Shown piece after piece: positions 33,994-46,443 of a DNA stretch of 64,000 nt; the stretch's first letter is position 1, and every line of letters begins with the position of its first letter. This DNA comes from Phlegmacium glaucopus (taxonomy: Eukaryota > Basidiomycota > Agaricomycetes > Agaricales > Cortinariaceae). The notes beneath the pieces were generated by a model. The model saw only the letters and a program-made list of their open reading frames with translations. It did no database searches and was not told the DNA's origin. The stretch is from NCBI GenBank assembly GCA_015039465.1, contig MU130010.1, positions 183,329-247,328 of the forward strand, in the 5' to 3' direction. The position numbers and the translations under genes were made by a program.

Positions 33994-36957
33994 ATGCGTC
34001 TCTCCTTAACCACGTTCCTTACCTCCACGCTCGCTGTCTCCCCCTTCTTCTCGTCTCCAGTATCTGCTATCCATCCTCATGTCCTCTCTCGCCGCGAACG
34101 TCTATCCTCATCTCTGGTTGTTTCTTCACGTCAACATAGCCTACCTCGCAGTATACTAGATCTATGCATAAACGTTAATGTAGATCTCCTTGCCGACGCA
34201 TCTCAGCTACTCGGACTTGATCCTATTGTAGGCCCACTTGGCCTTGGCTCGAACATTCAACTCTGTTTGTGCTTGAAGGTCGGTGTTGATCGCTTTCCCG
34301 GTAAAATATCAGTCCCTTAGTCACCCACAGGACCTTGATATCTTCCTTGACACAAATGTCGACATCCAAGCTCTCGTCGGACTCCTTGGTACAAGTACCG
34401 TCTCGGCTCTTATCACCGCACTGGTAAGGTCGTATATTATCAATTTTTCTCAGTTTGATTCATCCTTTCAAAAAAAAGATCAATACCTCTCCTGGTACCT
34501 TACAATGCTCGTTTCCCCCGCATGCCCACCATACCTGTAACAACTCTGATCCATGCCATTACGAGTGCGATCCCCATTACGTTCGTGTCGGCGACACATG
34601 CATTTGTGCACCCCCGTACACCTCATGTAACGGCGACTGCGATATTTTCCCAAGGGTTAGTGCTTTATTTTTGACGCATATATTAGGTTTTTCTATTCCT
34701 TTCCAATTATCTTGGTATCTCGCAGCGAGTTTGTTTTATTGACGTTAGTGTTGCAGGGATGTGGATCCGCTGTCCCTCGCTCATTTAAGGCCCGTAATGG
34801 GCCAATTACTACCATCACACAAGCAAAGGCAATATGTAAACCCCACGAGACTGTTTGCGGAATACAAGGACGGGAGTCTACTCTTGATTTTGAATGCATC
34901 AATATTGATCTTACCGATGATAGTTGTATGTATTCCCTCAATTATCGTTACCGTTTCGTTACTAATTATTCCCCCAAGGCGGCGGTTGCATGACTCCTCA
35001 TCCCTTCTTCGAAGCTGACCCTGTTTTGCATGTCGCTGGGGTGGATTGCACCCGTATTACAAATGCCAACATCTCCCGATGTTCTGGACAGCGTTGTATC
35101 GTTAGTAAATGCAAGGTTGGATGGCTTCCAAATCTGCCGCGAGATAGATGCGTCCTTGACTACGATGGCCCTCCGAAGCTCCGAGAAGTTCTAATGCGTG
35201 AGGATTCCCTTGTTATCAACGCTGCCGCAAATGCAGACCTCAACTCTGAACTCCTTGCAAAAATTGGTGCCATCGTAAAATTGGTTTCTGGCTTTTCTGG
35301 CTTAGACTGCGACCTTTCTCCCTCGCAGATTCCAGCCAGCTCGAGTTCATCAGCTGTTGTCATTTCTGACCTTCTCAATGGTGTCAGCAACGCCACCTCG
35401 ACACTGATTGCTTCCACGACCATTCCATCCCTGTTGAATAATCTCGACCATCTTCTGAACGTCAGCTCTCTGCTCAGTTCTACAATAAGTAGCTGTGGAT
35501 GTGAAACAGACCTCGGCCTCACGGGTATAGAGGATGCTTTGAACAACATCGTTGCCGCATCGCTCAACTTAGAGAGTTGGTGTGCCCAAAATGTCCCCAT
35601 AGATTTCAATTTGTCTGGTTTGCTCTCGGAGCTTGGTTTAAACACTTCTACTGTAGCCGTTGGCGCCGCTGTCAGCTCTGACTTGGTCGATCAGATTAAA
35701 TCGTTCGTCGGTCTTGTCGTCGGTCTTGCGGGTGTTAGTTCATCTCTTCCTCCTCCATCACCTGGCTCCGGCGGCGTTCCTATGTCCCCAACCGACCGAT
35801 CTTCCATCAACACGAATATCATCAACTCTATTATCAATGCCACTGCAGATATCATCAATGCTCCTACTGCGACCTTGCTTGTCTCTGGCATCGGCGCACT
35901 CGTCAACGTGACTGGCCTTGCCAGTAGCTTGTTGGATCACTGCGGATGCGTCAACGCATTGGGTTTGGGACCTTTGTCTGCAAATTTGGCGCAAGTTGTG
36001 AACGCCGCGCTAGGGATGAAGGTTTGGTGCGATACATATCCCGTTGCCAGCATTCCGAAGTCACCTGCAACTGGCAGCCCAAGTGCTGGCGCTTCAACAT
36101 CGGTTTCGAACACTGACAACCTACCTATTGATGTTGGCTTATCTAATCTGCTCGGCTTGTTGGGACTGGTTGGGTATGGCGTAGCCATCGGTGGATTGGG
36201 AACAGATACTAGTACTTTGGCAAGCGGACTGTTAGGCACGGGCGACGTTTCTCCAGTTACCGCAGCGTCCGGTGTTGTGAACCCTGCGCTTGTGACTCAG
36301 TTGGACAACTTAGAGAATCTGGTCACCGAACTGCAGGCTTCGTGCTCGCCTTCTGGTCCTACCTCCCTTGATGCCTCGACCTTGTTAGATCCCAACTTGG
36401 TAGCAGATGTCGTCCAAAAGGCTGTCAATCTCCTCGATTCGCCTACGGCCATTTCTTTGGTTGCCAACATCGATGCTCTCATCACTGCCAACTCGGATTT
36501 GCAAACTGCGTTGACGAACTGTACATGTGCAGACATCTTGGGATTAGATGGTATGGTCAAATACCTCGTACTTGTTAGCAACGCCGCTCTGGGACTGAAG
36601 AACTGGTGTTTATCAAACCCTCTGGTCATTTCTCAGCCAGTTGTATCTACGCCATCCCCATCGCTTCCACCTGGTACCGTCCTCTCCGCGAGCGCTGCTT
36701 CTACAATGAAAGGGGTGCCATCAACTGCACTCACTGTTACTTCCGAGCCAACGCCTTCGACCTTCCCTGTTGCGTCTACGGCTGGCGGCGTACCTATTGC
36801 CATTGGCCTCGACCATCCGTTATCTGGGCTTGGTCTGAACGGCATGAACGGAGCAGTTGAGACCTTCAACGGCCTTGGTGTTGGCGCCGCTGATATTCGT
36901 CGTCGTCGAATAGTTGTAGGGAGGCGTTTACTTGGCAGTCAAACGTTGGAGCCGTGA
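33994..36957 (+). CDS. Large secreted cysteine-rich protein with CPL1-like domain and threefold repeat
   Basis: Exons 33994-34278, 34331-34423, 34479-34655, 34757-34925, 34979-36957; 900 residues, phases closed. Signal peptide MRLSLTTFLTSTLAVSPF ending near S-P-V-S-A. A Cys-rich part follows (CNNSDPCHYECDPHYV, T-C-I-C-A-P-P). Next is a CPL1-like segment (VDCTRITNANISRCSGQRCI, VSKCKVGWLP); CPL1 of Cryptococcus is a secreted virulence-associated protein, but family membership alone says nothing about role here. The rest is three ~170-residue repeats, each ending with a C-x-C pair, a G-L-x-x-L/I helix and N-A-A-L-G-(M/L)-K-x-W-C (or a variant), separated by Gly/Ser/Thr-rich linkers. The C-terminus is R-R-R-R-I-V-rich, with no GPI signal. 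Confidence 0.82.
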
Positions 36958-37568
36958 GATACAGGCCACAAACTCGTTCATTCACCTTGTTATTGGTAAG
37001 TTACTCCTTTCCATCCATTCGGTGTTTCTTGTTAAATGTTCTAGGTTAATCCTGTGCTTGCAAGATTGCCTGTGTATCGCTATCGCATCATTTTCAGTCT
37101 CATCTGTTCTTTCTACCATTTCTCCCCCCTTCCTGCGACGCAATTACCATTCGTTCCTTACTTTGTGGACTTGTTACAACGCTCTGGACCTCGATTTTCA
37201 TTTGTGTTTTTAACTTCTTTACTACGATTGAACATTGTAACTCTTATCAAGTATGCCATTTGTTTGAATTGAATCCGACGCTGTCTAAATTGAAGAAAAA
37301 GAAAATGGCCTGTAGCCGTTACTAAAGGAGGAAGTATTGATACAAAGGGTGCTGATAATATACAATTTGCACATTTGAGTGTAGGCATGATGAAGAATCC
37401 TGAAATGTATCAACGAATGTGGTTTGAGAAGAAAAAGGCTCTGGAATGTAAGTAAGAAAAGATTGAGAAAAATGCCAGTAGATAAGGGTCATGCGTTTGG
37501 TGAAAAAAGAATGTGTATATCAGGACCGATTGATCTGAGAAAAAGTTCGTGGAGAAGAATTTTCAAAA
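36958..37568. other. Convergent intergenic region, 3' UTRs only
   Basis: Lies between the stops of the CPL1-like gene (plus) and the seven-helix gene (minus). Pyrimidine-rich on the plus strand to ~37230. No gene seen; the frames here are short and random. Confidence 0.6.
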
Positions 37569-38984
37569 TTAACTTTCGAGACCGGGATGATACACAAAAG
37601 TATCGTTTGACGCGCATTGACAATCTCTCGAACGAACGGAATGTATTCCGTCGGGGGTTGATTTGCTGTTGTCAATACTTTTGTCAGATTCAAGTTGGGC
37701 GATGGCGTTATTTGCTTCGAGATCGTGGACTGCACGTCCCAAACCGACTTGAACGATTATCAGTGTAGGCATGATTCCCTAGAGATGCAAAGAGGAATGT
37801 AAGAGATTTACAATAAGAGGGTTGGACGGAAGGAAGGGACTGACGACAATTTGAATTAGGCCAGCATCGAGAATGATCTGTTTGAAATGATTTCACATTT
37901 TAAAGTTCAAAAAGAAATTGCAAAACGGAAGGAGACATACATGTCCAACTTTATTGTTCAGCATGGCCAGATCGAGACCGATATAAAGAGAATAAAGCAA
38001 TCCAGATTCGATCCTGTGTCGCTTTAACTGGAAGTTCGGACGATGAGTTGATATGATGTTGACTTACAGAATCGCAATGGTGGCATTGTATCGTTGGAGA
38101 AGGCTTTGGCCAAGAATAAGCCGGGCATTTCTTGCAAACCACCCGATCCTTGCAGCTTTCAATTTGATGAACCGTCAAAGACCATCCAAATACAACTTTT
38201 GACCAAAGGAAATACTTACCAGTCAGAGCCGTCAGAATCACATTTAGAATCAACGTCAAGGTAAGGTATATCCAAGCAAACGAGAATCGGCGATGTTCAC
38301 TGCCTTCAAAAACGTAGCCACATGCTTTCGGTAGATTAGTTACGCCGTGAAGATTAACAGAAAAAAAAAAGTAAACACCTGTTCCTGCAATGAGGAGAAT
38401 GATTGGGCCTAAAATAACCCGTATGTTGCAATCCCAAATGGCATAACAACGATACAAAAGAAGGGCATCAGCCAGAACACTAAAACAAATTAAAGGCTCA
38501 AGATGTACACTTATCCATATTGGAAAGGAGGATGACTTACTTGTTTGTGACATAAAGCCAATATTTAGGCCTCAAGTCATCAAAAGAAACGCCTCCATTG
38601 AAAAGTTTGTCAAAGACAAGATAATACGTGTATATGATGTCCGCCGTAGCAATTGAAAACATCACGATGGCGGAGGCGAATAATACCCAGTAGATAGTTT
38701 TGTTGCGTTGGAGAAGGACGTAGATACATATGATGAAAAGAATGAAGTAAAGCCCTGTTGGATAGAAAGGGTTTTTGACAGTTGTGAGAATTGAATTTTT
38801 TTTTGGGGTATGATTGTAAAAGCTTAACCATAGAGAAATGTTTCAAACTGATATGGTTTTTGTTATAGCGAGGCCGAATATTATCAATGGCGAAGGGACG
38901 CACCATAACGGCACCAACGTAGGGTGGTAAGGTTGGTGGGAACAATGAATATCCCTGGTCAGTGGGGAGGACGATTGCCAACAT
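37569..38984 (-). CDS. Seven-helix membrane protein, agaricomycete receptor-like family
   Basis: Eight exons: 38984-38915, 38754-38541, 38479-38379, 38324-38220, 38155-38068, 38013-37941, 37877-37845, 37778-37569; 297 residues, phases closed. Begins MLAIVLPTDQGYSLFPPTLP and shows successive membrane helices: GLYFILFIICIYVLL, YWVLFASAIVMFSIATADII, VLADALLLYRCYAIW, ILGPIILLIAG, FAWIYLTLTLILNVILTALT, SGLLYSLYIGLDLAM and IILDAGLIQIV...GIMPTLIIV. The A-D-x-L-L-L-Y-R-C-Y and I-W-x-x-x-A-R-L-I-L-G motifs are those of an expanded mushroom-specific family with no known ligand. The C-terminal tail is hydrophilic. A role in signalling is inferred from topology only. Confidence 0.82.
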
Positions 38985-40116
38985 CGTCCGTCAGTCTCGT
39001 AATCTTTTTCTCCCAATAACCAATGACGCCGTTAACCAAGGGATTAAACTGGGGGGCCAGGAAGTACCTCGCAGTGAGGTCCACGGGCCCTTCTGTGCTT
39101 GTCGGTGGAGGAAGGGATTTCAAAACGAAAGTGACAGTGAGGGAGAGCAGCAAGAAGGAGTCAAAGGCCCAGGGTAGAACGCCTAGAACTCCTTTGGAGA
39201 CCCATTCTATATGTAGGACTTCTTTTCAACTCAGCTGGGCACAAATGAATAATCCGAGCGATACAGCTTTTTTCCACGATGCCCGGGGCGCTAGTCAGTC
39301 ACTGTCCATGCACTGCTTCTCTTGGAAGGATGATCCTTCATTGTCGTATTCTCTTGTCCAGCTTGGCGTGGACCTAGAGATTGATTGGAGTCTGGAGTCG
39401 TTTACGTTCAGTAATATTGGTGTTTGGGGCATTGACTATCAGTGTTACAGTACAGTGCAACTTGAAGACAAGATCCAGTAGGCGTGAGTCGCGTGACGCA
39501 CGGTGACGGTACTGTCTACTGGTTAAAGCCGTTACGTTATTTATATAATATAGGCTTGAAAAGTATGTAATTACAGAGTGAGCCTTGAAACAATGCCAGT
39601 GTGTATTCACCTAGTGGAGTCAATATTTCAATGCAAACACTAATCCAAATCAACTTGAATGGCCGAATGTTTTCAAACAAAATCCAACTCCATGTGCCAT
39701 AATATGCCCATCTTGAGATCAAATGATGTATGTATACGCAGCACTCAGAGTCATTTTAACATGAGACCCAGTTGGGGTCTTTGGGGATCATGGCACTCCG
39801 AGTCTCCGGCGGACATCGGATTAGTTAAATATGATGACAAAAAAAGATGAAAAAATGTTTTCAGATGTATTGCACATCTTCCAAGTTCACCGTAAGCTTG
39901 CCAACAATGCCAAGTGACGGTATCAAATTTGCCGGACCATATTTATGGCAGTTTGTTTATGTAATCGTTCTGCCGTGGAACGGAACGGAATGATAAATCC
40001 CGTAGTCACACTGTCACGGTGGCGTACCTAAGCGTACCTACTGTGTACCTTCCACTAAACGATAACCAACCGATAACTAGCTATTTCCAGAAATCTGCAG
40101 AAGTCCTACTGTACGA
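38985..40116. other. Intergenic, no supportable gene
   Basis: A 152-codon plus-strand frame (39023-39481) and a minus frame (39153-38959) overlap in opposite directions. Neither shows family motifs or continues into neighbouring exons. The rest, to the coiled-coil gene, is AT-rich. Confidence 0.5.
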
Positions 40117-41985
40117 ATGCCCAAAGATCCGATTCACACTAGTACGAGATCAGGAGGCTCATCCTCGGAGTCAGGTAAATTGCAAGCACAACCGAGATTT
40201 AGAAGTGCAACTACATACCTCGAGTCTGAGTCAGAAATAAGGTCCAAGTCCAAGTCTAAAGCCAAAGCTATATCAGAACAGACTGTATTATCACGGCCTC
40301 CTTATGCATCATCATCATCTACAACTGCATCCACCGGTACAATGACCGAATCGAACCCCTCACCGAACCAAGTAGAAATCACCTATAACCAGCTCGTCTC
40401 GCTTGGAATGCCCACTGATCTTATTTCTTTAACTGAATTCGGGAGGATTTATTCTTCCTCAATTCCTTCTCCATATTATACCTCTACTTCAACAACGACC
40501 AACTCCACAACGACGAAGCCAAACTTGAAATCAACTAAATCCATGTCTAAAGCCAAAGCCAAGGATACTACTATAGACGCTACATCGACCTTAACGCAAG
40601 CATTGGATTTCATCTGTACACATCTTGTCGGGAGGCAAGAAGTTCGGAAACGACGGGCTTTGATTTCCCAGTGTGTACTCTTTCTAATTACCCAAGGGTC
40701 TCAGCATTTGAATAATGTCTAGAATGCTGGAAGAACATTCGACACGGCCTTCCAAACTCAAAGCACCCAGTAATTTTCACAAGGAACCAACAGAGGACAA
40801 TCGAACGCTCCTCAATAATCCAAAAGAAACAGCGCGAGCACTCAACTCAAGTGCACGACGTACCCTTGACGCGGTACAAAAGGAATGGGAGGTAATTAAC
40901 GAAGATATGCAAAGACTTGGTACGTCTACTCTCTTCTCTGAGTCTGAGTGCTTCGTAGCCTGACATGGACCCTCAGATATCAAGCATCGTACAAAAAAGC
41001 AAGAATTAGAAGGAGCTCGCAGGATTTTATTTTTACTAAATGTATTAGAAAAGCGGGAAGAACTGAGGATGAGACGAATGAGTGATGTAGGACATTTAGT
41101 AGTGAAATTGAGGTAAGGTGGCGCTTTCGTTGATGGGACTTTTGGCTATATATCTGTTTTGTAGGAAGGAAGCTGACTTGGCGATGAAGGCGTTTAACAG
41201 TGCCGCTGGGAGCTCCGATAGGTTAATGAACTGGGAAGGAGGGTTGAAGAGAGGGATAGGAAATGTCAGATACCGCCATACGACGGAGACTTTGGCGGTG
41301 AGTAGACCATAATTATGCACGGTAACTTTGCTGAAAGTACTTAGAGGTTGCACAGATGTCATTTACTAGGACAGGCAAATGGGCTAGACAGATTGGATGT
41401 GGTCCTTGGACGACTAGGTGTGGATGATGAAAACATAAAGTGAGTAAGATTTTCAAAGTTATGACATGGTAATAACAAGATGCCAGGCGAAAGATCCTAC
41501 AACTAGCACGCAAGAGGACAAGAGAGCAACGTGAAAGATTGGTTCGTGTGAATGTAAGTGGATCATCGTAGGCCAATTAAATCTTCACAGTCAATAATAT
41601 CATTCAACAGCAAGAGAAAGAGAGGGACGTTCAAACGAAGATCAACAGGGTCGTCGCACTTGGCTTCCTTAGTGAAGGTTATCTGGACTGTAGATTGAAA
41701 GACCCAGAGATCGAACCGCAGAATGGGTACATCGACAAGTTGAGGTTGGCTATTATTGTCGGAGAATCATCCGCCGCCGGCGTCCTTCCTGCCAAGCAAG
41801 TGAGAGTACCGGAAAGGCTTGCAATACCGGCAATAACACCACAGAACGCATCCCACCTCGTAATTCCGCCCTTCGCTTCTCAAATAAACCCAAATCTATC
41901 CAGAAAATCAGACAAATCACTGTTTGGTTTTGATATAGCAGCGGATATCGACACATTAGTAAAGCAAAGTATGAAGCTGAAATGA
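40117..41985 (+). CDS. Coiled-coil protein of unknown function
   Basis: Seven exons: 40117-40670, 40723-40919, 40977-41112, 41165-41297, 41345-41439, 41487-41553, 41611-41985; 518 residues, phases closed. The N-terminal ~170 residues are Ser/Thr/Lys-rich and disordered. A helical segment begins at ALDFICTHLVGRQEVRKRRA, then long Glu/Lys/Arg coiled coils (KKQELEGARRILFLLNVLEK, LQLARKRTREQRERLVRV). Shorter conserved-looking pieces are NGLDRLDVVLGRLGVDD and VVALGFLSEGYLDCRLKD. The layout would fit a spindle, kinetochore or cytoskeletal subunit, but I do not recognise the family and make no functional claim. Confidence 0.75.
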
Positions 41986-42629
41986 AATCATCGGCCTATT
42001 TTTACGAATTCATTCCCAGAATTCATAGTACTACTTACAGCTCACGGCGGAAATGGGGACGGGTTGACGAATTTCTAAGCTGCGCCTATGTTTGGTTTAA
42101 ACAACCGTTTGTAGTAAGTCCACATCAGCTATTTTTGAATCGACAATGGTCAAACGTCGCAGTGGGGCGATGGCTCCACCTGTGGGCCTGTGGGAGCGTG
42201 TAGCCCGACGCAACCCCGCTATTTGTTTGTGACATAGGCACAGGAGTAAAAAAGTGGAGTACCGTTAGCTGTAATTAGATTTAATTTCCTTTTGGTGCCT
42301 GTCTTGGACTCGCGTAAATTACTGCGCACTGTGTACCAGAATTTAATCTGTCTCCAGTGCACCGAGGTGGTTGTAGTGATGATCAGAGTTGAGTTAGATT
42401 CGTATAATATATACAGATGGACCATGGTGAATCAAAGCGACGAAGGTGGACACAGAAAAGAGAGTGTACACTGGCCATGTTCATAGGTTTCCTTTTCTTA
42501 GGATCTTCGCTTTGAGGGGGCCGAGAGCCTAGAGATGAGAATCTCTCTGACATTAAGCATGAGTAAAAGAAAGCCCCCATCGCATAAAAAAAAGTTCATT
42601 ATTCAGATCAACGAAAGGACTCTATATTA
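41986..42629. other. Convergent intergenic region
   Basis: Between the stops of the coiled-coil gene (plus) and the lactonase gene (minus). No gene or repeat recognised. Confidence 0.6.
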
Positions 42630-44322
42630 TTAAGGAAACTCAAGCCTACTCTCTTGTGCCGCCGTTTTGGCGACGAATATCTTTGTTTCTGCTAATATTA
42701 CCAACCTTCCATTGCCTGTAAATACGAGGTTGGAGGACCCGCTCCCTATGAAGAATTTACCTAGGAGGGTGCCTTGAGAGTTCCATACCTGTTTCGCATG
42801 ATGAATACATAGATGCCGAATTGGGTTAATGAGAGGACAAAGAGAAAGAAACCCCACCTCAACACCATCTCCACAGCCTGCATACACATTCCCATTTTTA
42901 TCGATCTGTACTCCATCTGCGATGCCTGTATCGACATACGCAAATACGCGTCTATTTAAGAAGGTTTGGGTATCGGGATCCACGTCGAATGCGTATCTGT
43001 TTATTTGACATGCATTTCACGGAGGTCAGTTAGATTTAGGTAAACCAAGTTTGAGTACAAGTTGGACTTGCATAGTGGCAGGTTCGGTCTGGTTGTTTCC
43101 TAAAAATCCACCGGCAGCGCCAGAATCTGCTCTATATAACAAAATTTGCAACCACAATATTTAGCCTAAACGCCAGAAATGTTATGGATTAAAAGGAATA
43201 CATACATGTAGGCTGTCTTACCGTCCTCAGTAAAAGCGATACCATTACATTTGTCGAAATCCGTGGCAACGACGCGTACACGACGAGTTACGGGATCGAG
43301 GCGGTAAACTTGGTTAGGCATGAGCGGCTCTGGGCGGAAACGGTTCAAGAATCCATAACTAAAGAACCAAACAAAGATTATAATGAATTTTATAAGAACG
43401 TTTTTATAAAAAAAGACCCGAAGAGAACGATGGAAACGCACTCAACATCGGTAAAAAAGAAATTTCCACTCGGTCGATGAATCTTTATGTCATTCAATGA
43501 GTTGAATTGACGTCCGTAATAATTATCCAAGAGCACTGTGACATTGTTAGGTGATTTAGGGTTGACGAGTGCAATGGAAGGTGGGAGTGGGCCGCGTCCG
43601 GAGGTGACGAGAACTAGAGAAGAATGATACGGGCCCGTACCACCGTTCGTCATTTGGATGCTGTCTGGAAGGTCGAGCTGACGTATGCCACGGAAAATTT
43701 AATATTAGAAATCAGAAGAAACAGGAAGCGAAGAAAAAAAGACCTCACCTCAGTCACAGGGATGTTCACTGTGGCGTTGCTCCCATCTGCAGCCACGGCC
43801 TTCAGCGCGGATTCAACAGCCGCCATACTGAGCTTCCCCACTCGGTTATTATGCTCCAAATCGCTCTGCCCCAAAGCCCCCCCAGCATTACTCGCAAAAA
43901 AAACTTCATCAGTCTGAGGGACGTATATCGGCGCTTCATGGGCAAACGCAAATGTGGCATTCAAAGTTACTTGGTGGAATGAAGCTGAAGGCCCCAGAAT
44001 GCTGAAGAAGTCTTGGTGGAATACCTGGAAGAAAGGAGGTTGGGTGTTGGTTGGATTGAATTGAGTGAAAGTGTCATCGCGGAATGGGCCTTGAGGACCG
44101 AGGACCGCGAAGGATCGTGGGTCTACAAACTAAGAAGAGCGGTAGGTCAGTTCGAGTGATTTTGAGCCAATTTATATATGTAAAGAGACAGCGTACCACT
44201 GACAGAGGCGGCAGTTGTTGGGGGATCGAATTAGCATTATCTTCTTGGGCAAATACAGAGGTAAAGCTAGACAATCCAATCAGCGTAGTTGACACCAATT
44301 TCCAATTCTTGAAGTATCCCAT
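42630..44322 (-). CDS. Secreted SMP-30/gluconolactonase-type lactonohydrolase
   Basis: Six-bladed-propeller lactonase family. Exons 44322-44197, 44129-43749, 43677-43442, 43358-43206, 43131-43072, 42996-42858, 42788-42630; 417 residues, phases closed. The intron 43071-42997 has a GC donor (GCAAGT). Signal peptide MGYFKNWKLVSTTLIGLSSF, then mature Q-E-D-N. Propeller landmarks: HEAPIYVPQTDEVFFASNAG, SLNDIKIHRPSGNFFFTD, DFDKCNGIAFTEDGKTAYIA and DGVQIDKNGNVYAGCGDGVE, which include the acidic and asparagine residues that hold the catalytic Ca2+ in this family. Similar fungal proteins hydrolyse aldonate or other lactones outside the cell; the substrate is not predictable here. Confidence 0.9.
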
Positions 44323-44784
44323 GGCAAAAGGGTGGATTATAATTTATTTCCGCTTCATTTGTGCTTATATGATAACCAACGTTAGTGTTATTTCTTCTTC
44401 GGCTGATGTTTTGAAAGACCGTCAAAGGAGAATGGAATATGCAATAGACAGCGGTCGTTACGTGTTATTCCCATGTCATAGACGCCAAATAACCAGGTCT
44501 CTAGCAAAACTAGAGCGATCTACGTATGGTGCTCTCCTGCACAGAATTGTATGAGCTCAAATCATTATAATTGTAATTTTATGGATGGGCGAGGGCACTG
44601 ACGTGTTTAGAGGGAGAATCGAAAGTTCGGAAAGTCTTGCTATTCTGTGATCGGTTTCTAAATGCAGAGAAAAATGCTGGCACTGGAGTCCTCTCTGATT
44701 AACGTTTGGCCATTACGTGAAACGCGGACCATCTGTAACGATGGCCTTGTGAGAAAGCTGATTCAAGCCTAATCCGATTGGCGG
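44323..44784. other. Intergenic
   Basis: About 460 bp between the lactonase start and the 3' end of the small secreted gene, both on the minus strand. No gene seen. Confidence 0.6.
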
Positions 44785-45431
44785 TCAAACTAGAACGAGA
44801 GTGGAAAAATAGTCGGGATGGAAATAGCGAGTCCCATCTGATAATGTTTGACAACAATGAGTAATGTTTAAAGAGTTACGGCGTAGAGCAGGAAAACGGG
44901 GTAAAAGAACGCCATCTAAAACACTCTGCTGCAAGAGAGCTTCAAGCATACCATTTTGATTTTCCCACTCCGTATTAAGAGTGGCCACCCTACCCCGTCT
45001 CCCCGATTCTTCGCCTGAAAAAAAAACTTTTGAGCAAGGAGATCAGAGGATAATTTCTTGACATATAAACCGTACCATAGATTGACTGTCAGAATGAAAT
45101 TATTGTTCGGTCCACCCATATCCAAATGTAGAATTCCACTTTCGGTGAAGCTGTGGCGCGGTTCTATTCGTTAGTGTTTACTATGGCGGCGTCTGATATT
45201 GAAAGAGGGATATACATAGAGAATATCGTACATTGCGCTTTTGCGCTGGTTACCTCGCTGGCCTTTACAAATAGTTGAAATGAAGTAAGGATCTTCTGAA
45301 TCAGAATGTCTTGTGTTTAGCTGATTCAGATGAATATTTGTTCATACAACGTACGGGTGAGCGCATCACGGAGTCGCTGCAGCTGCAATAGTGAGAAGTA
45401 TTAGAACTCGAACTCGTTTCGCGTTTTTCAT
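44785..45431 (-). CDS. Small secreted protein, unknown family (134 aa)
   Basis: Five short exons, 45431-45370, 45309-45254, 45163-45071, 45014-44952 and 44915-44785, join to 135 codons including the stop, with all phases and GT-AG borders consistent. The N-terminus KRVRVLILLTIAAAATP is a signal peptide. The mature part has DPYFISTICKGQR, then SFTESGILHLDMGGPNNNFI, W-Y-G-E-E-S-G, V-A-T-L-N-T-E-W-E, C-C-Q-T-L-S-D-G and FHPDYFSTLV. Three cysteines. I do not recognise a family; the consistent splicing and compositional pattern are the evidence that it is a gene. Confidence 0.6.
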
Positions 45432-46443
45432 ACTAGTAGACTCGAGAGCTTTTTGATACGCATGCAACGAGGACTCAGTACTCAGGAGTTAGGAGAATAG
45501 GAAGTTGTGGGATCTGAAGGTCCCCGGTCACCCATCTGTCTGCTTCTATCGAATACCAGACATATAGTTACTGTATGTATCAAGCTCAAATGAATAGACT
45601 CACAATCGGAAACCTGTCGAGAGGCGTGACATCGGTGACAGAGTAATGTCTGTTTGAGTCTCTGTCCTAGCTGTCTATTAAAATACTTTCCTGGTTATTT
45701 ACTGGCGCAAACAGCCCTTCTAAAATCATCGTGCCATTAAAGTTTCAAGTGGATAGCTCAAAGTTAGTCATTTGCCGTTTTAGCCGGTGCCATCTGGCCG
45801 AACGCCTGGGACCATGACAAAACTACTTTCACACTGACAATTCGATTCATCCTCGAGGATTCTGGTCACGCCGGTTCTTGGTGCGAGTTCCTGATGGATG
45901 CAAGCGCTAAGTAACATTCGAAGAAACGGAACTTGTTTTTAGTAACTTTAATTGACAATGGTGAGAGTTGATGCATGGCAACCAAACTCCACTGGCAAAT
46001 CCAGGCGCCTTGCTTGTGTTCATATACGATCATGGTCTGCGGCTGCCCTTGAACCACATAGCCCCACCTTCTCACCGAGAATACAAGAACACTGCCGCGA
46101 CTGCTCTCTGATGCTTGATAATGACATCTGGACATTCATAAACACGATTACATGTACCTCTCAAGCTCTCAGTACCTTCTCTCGCATAGACTAACCTGGC
46201 TATCGTTCTTCCGATTTCCACCAGGGTCAATTGCGACGGGGAACTCAGCGATCCTGCAGAGAATTGCTGCCGTCTACAAGTTCCAATTCGAACTCAAGGA
46301 ATGAGGCATGTATTGAGCAAAAAGCCTGTTACGCGTGGGATCAGCTTGGAGTGATGGCATCCCGACGCTCTACTTAGCCTTCTTATTCCGGACATCTTCT
46401 ACCTTTTTTCCGACCCGCTTTTCCTGTAGACCTTATTGTTCAT
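45432..46443. other. Intergenic between small secreted gene and desaturase (divergent)
   Basis: About 1 kb with no supportable gene on either strand. Frames at 45866-46194 overlap in opposite directions and look random. It must contain both promoters. Confidence 0.55.

Noticed and set aside
33994..36957. Virulence role by similarity to Cryptococcus CPL1
   Set aside because: Only a short cysteine pattern is shared; no basis for a functional claim.
39023..39481. 152-codon plus frame
   Set aside because: Overlaps a minus frame, lacks any family feature or intron structure, and lies in an intergenic region.
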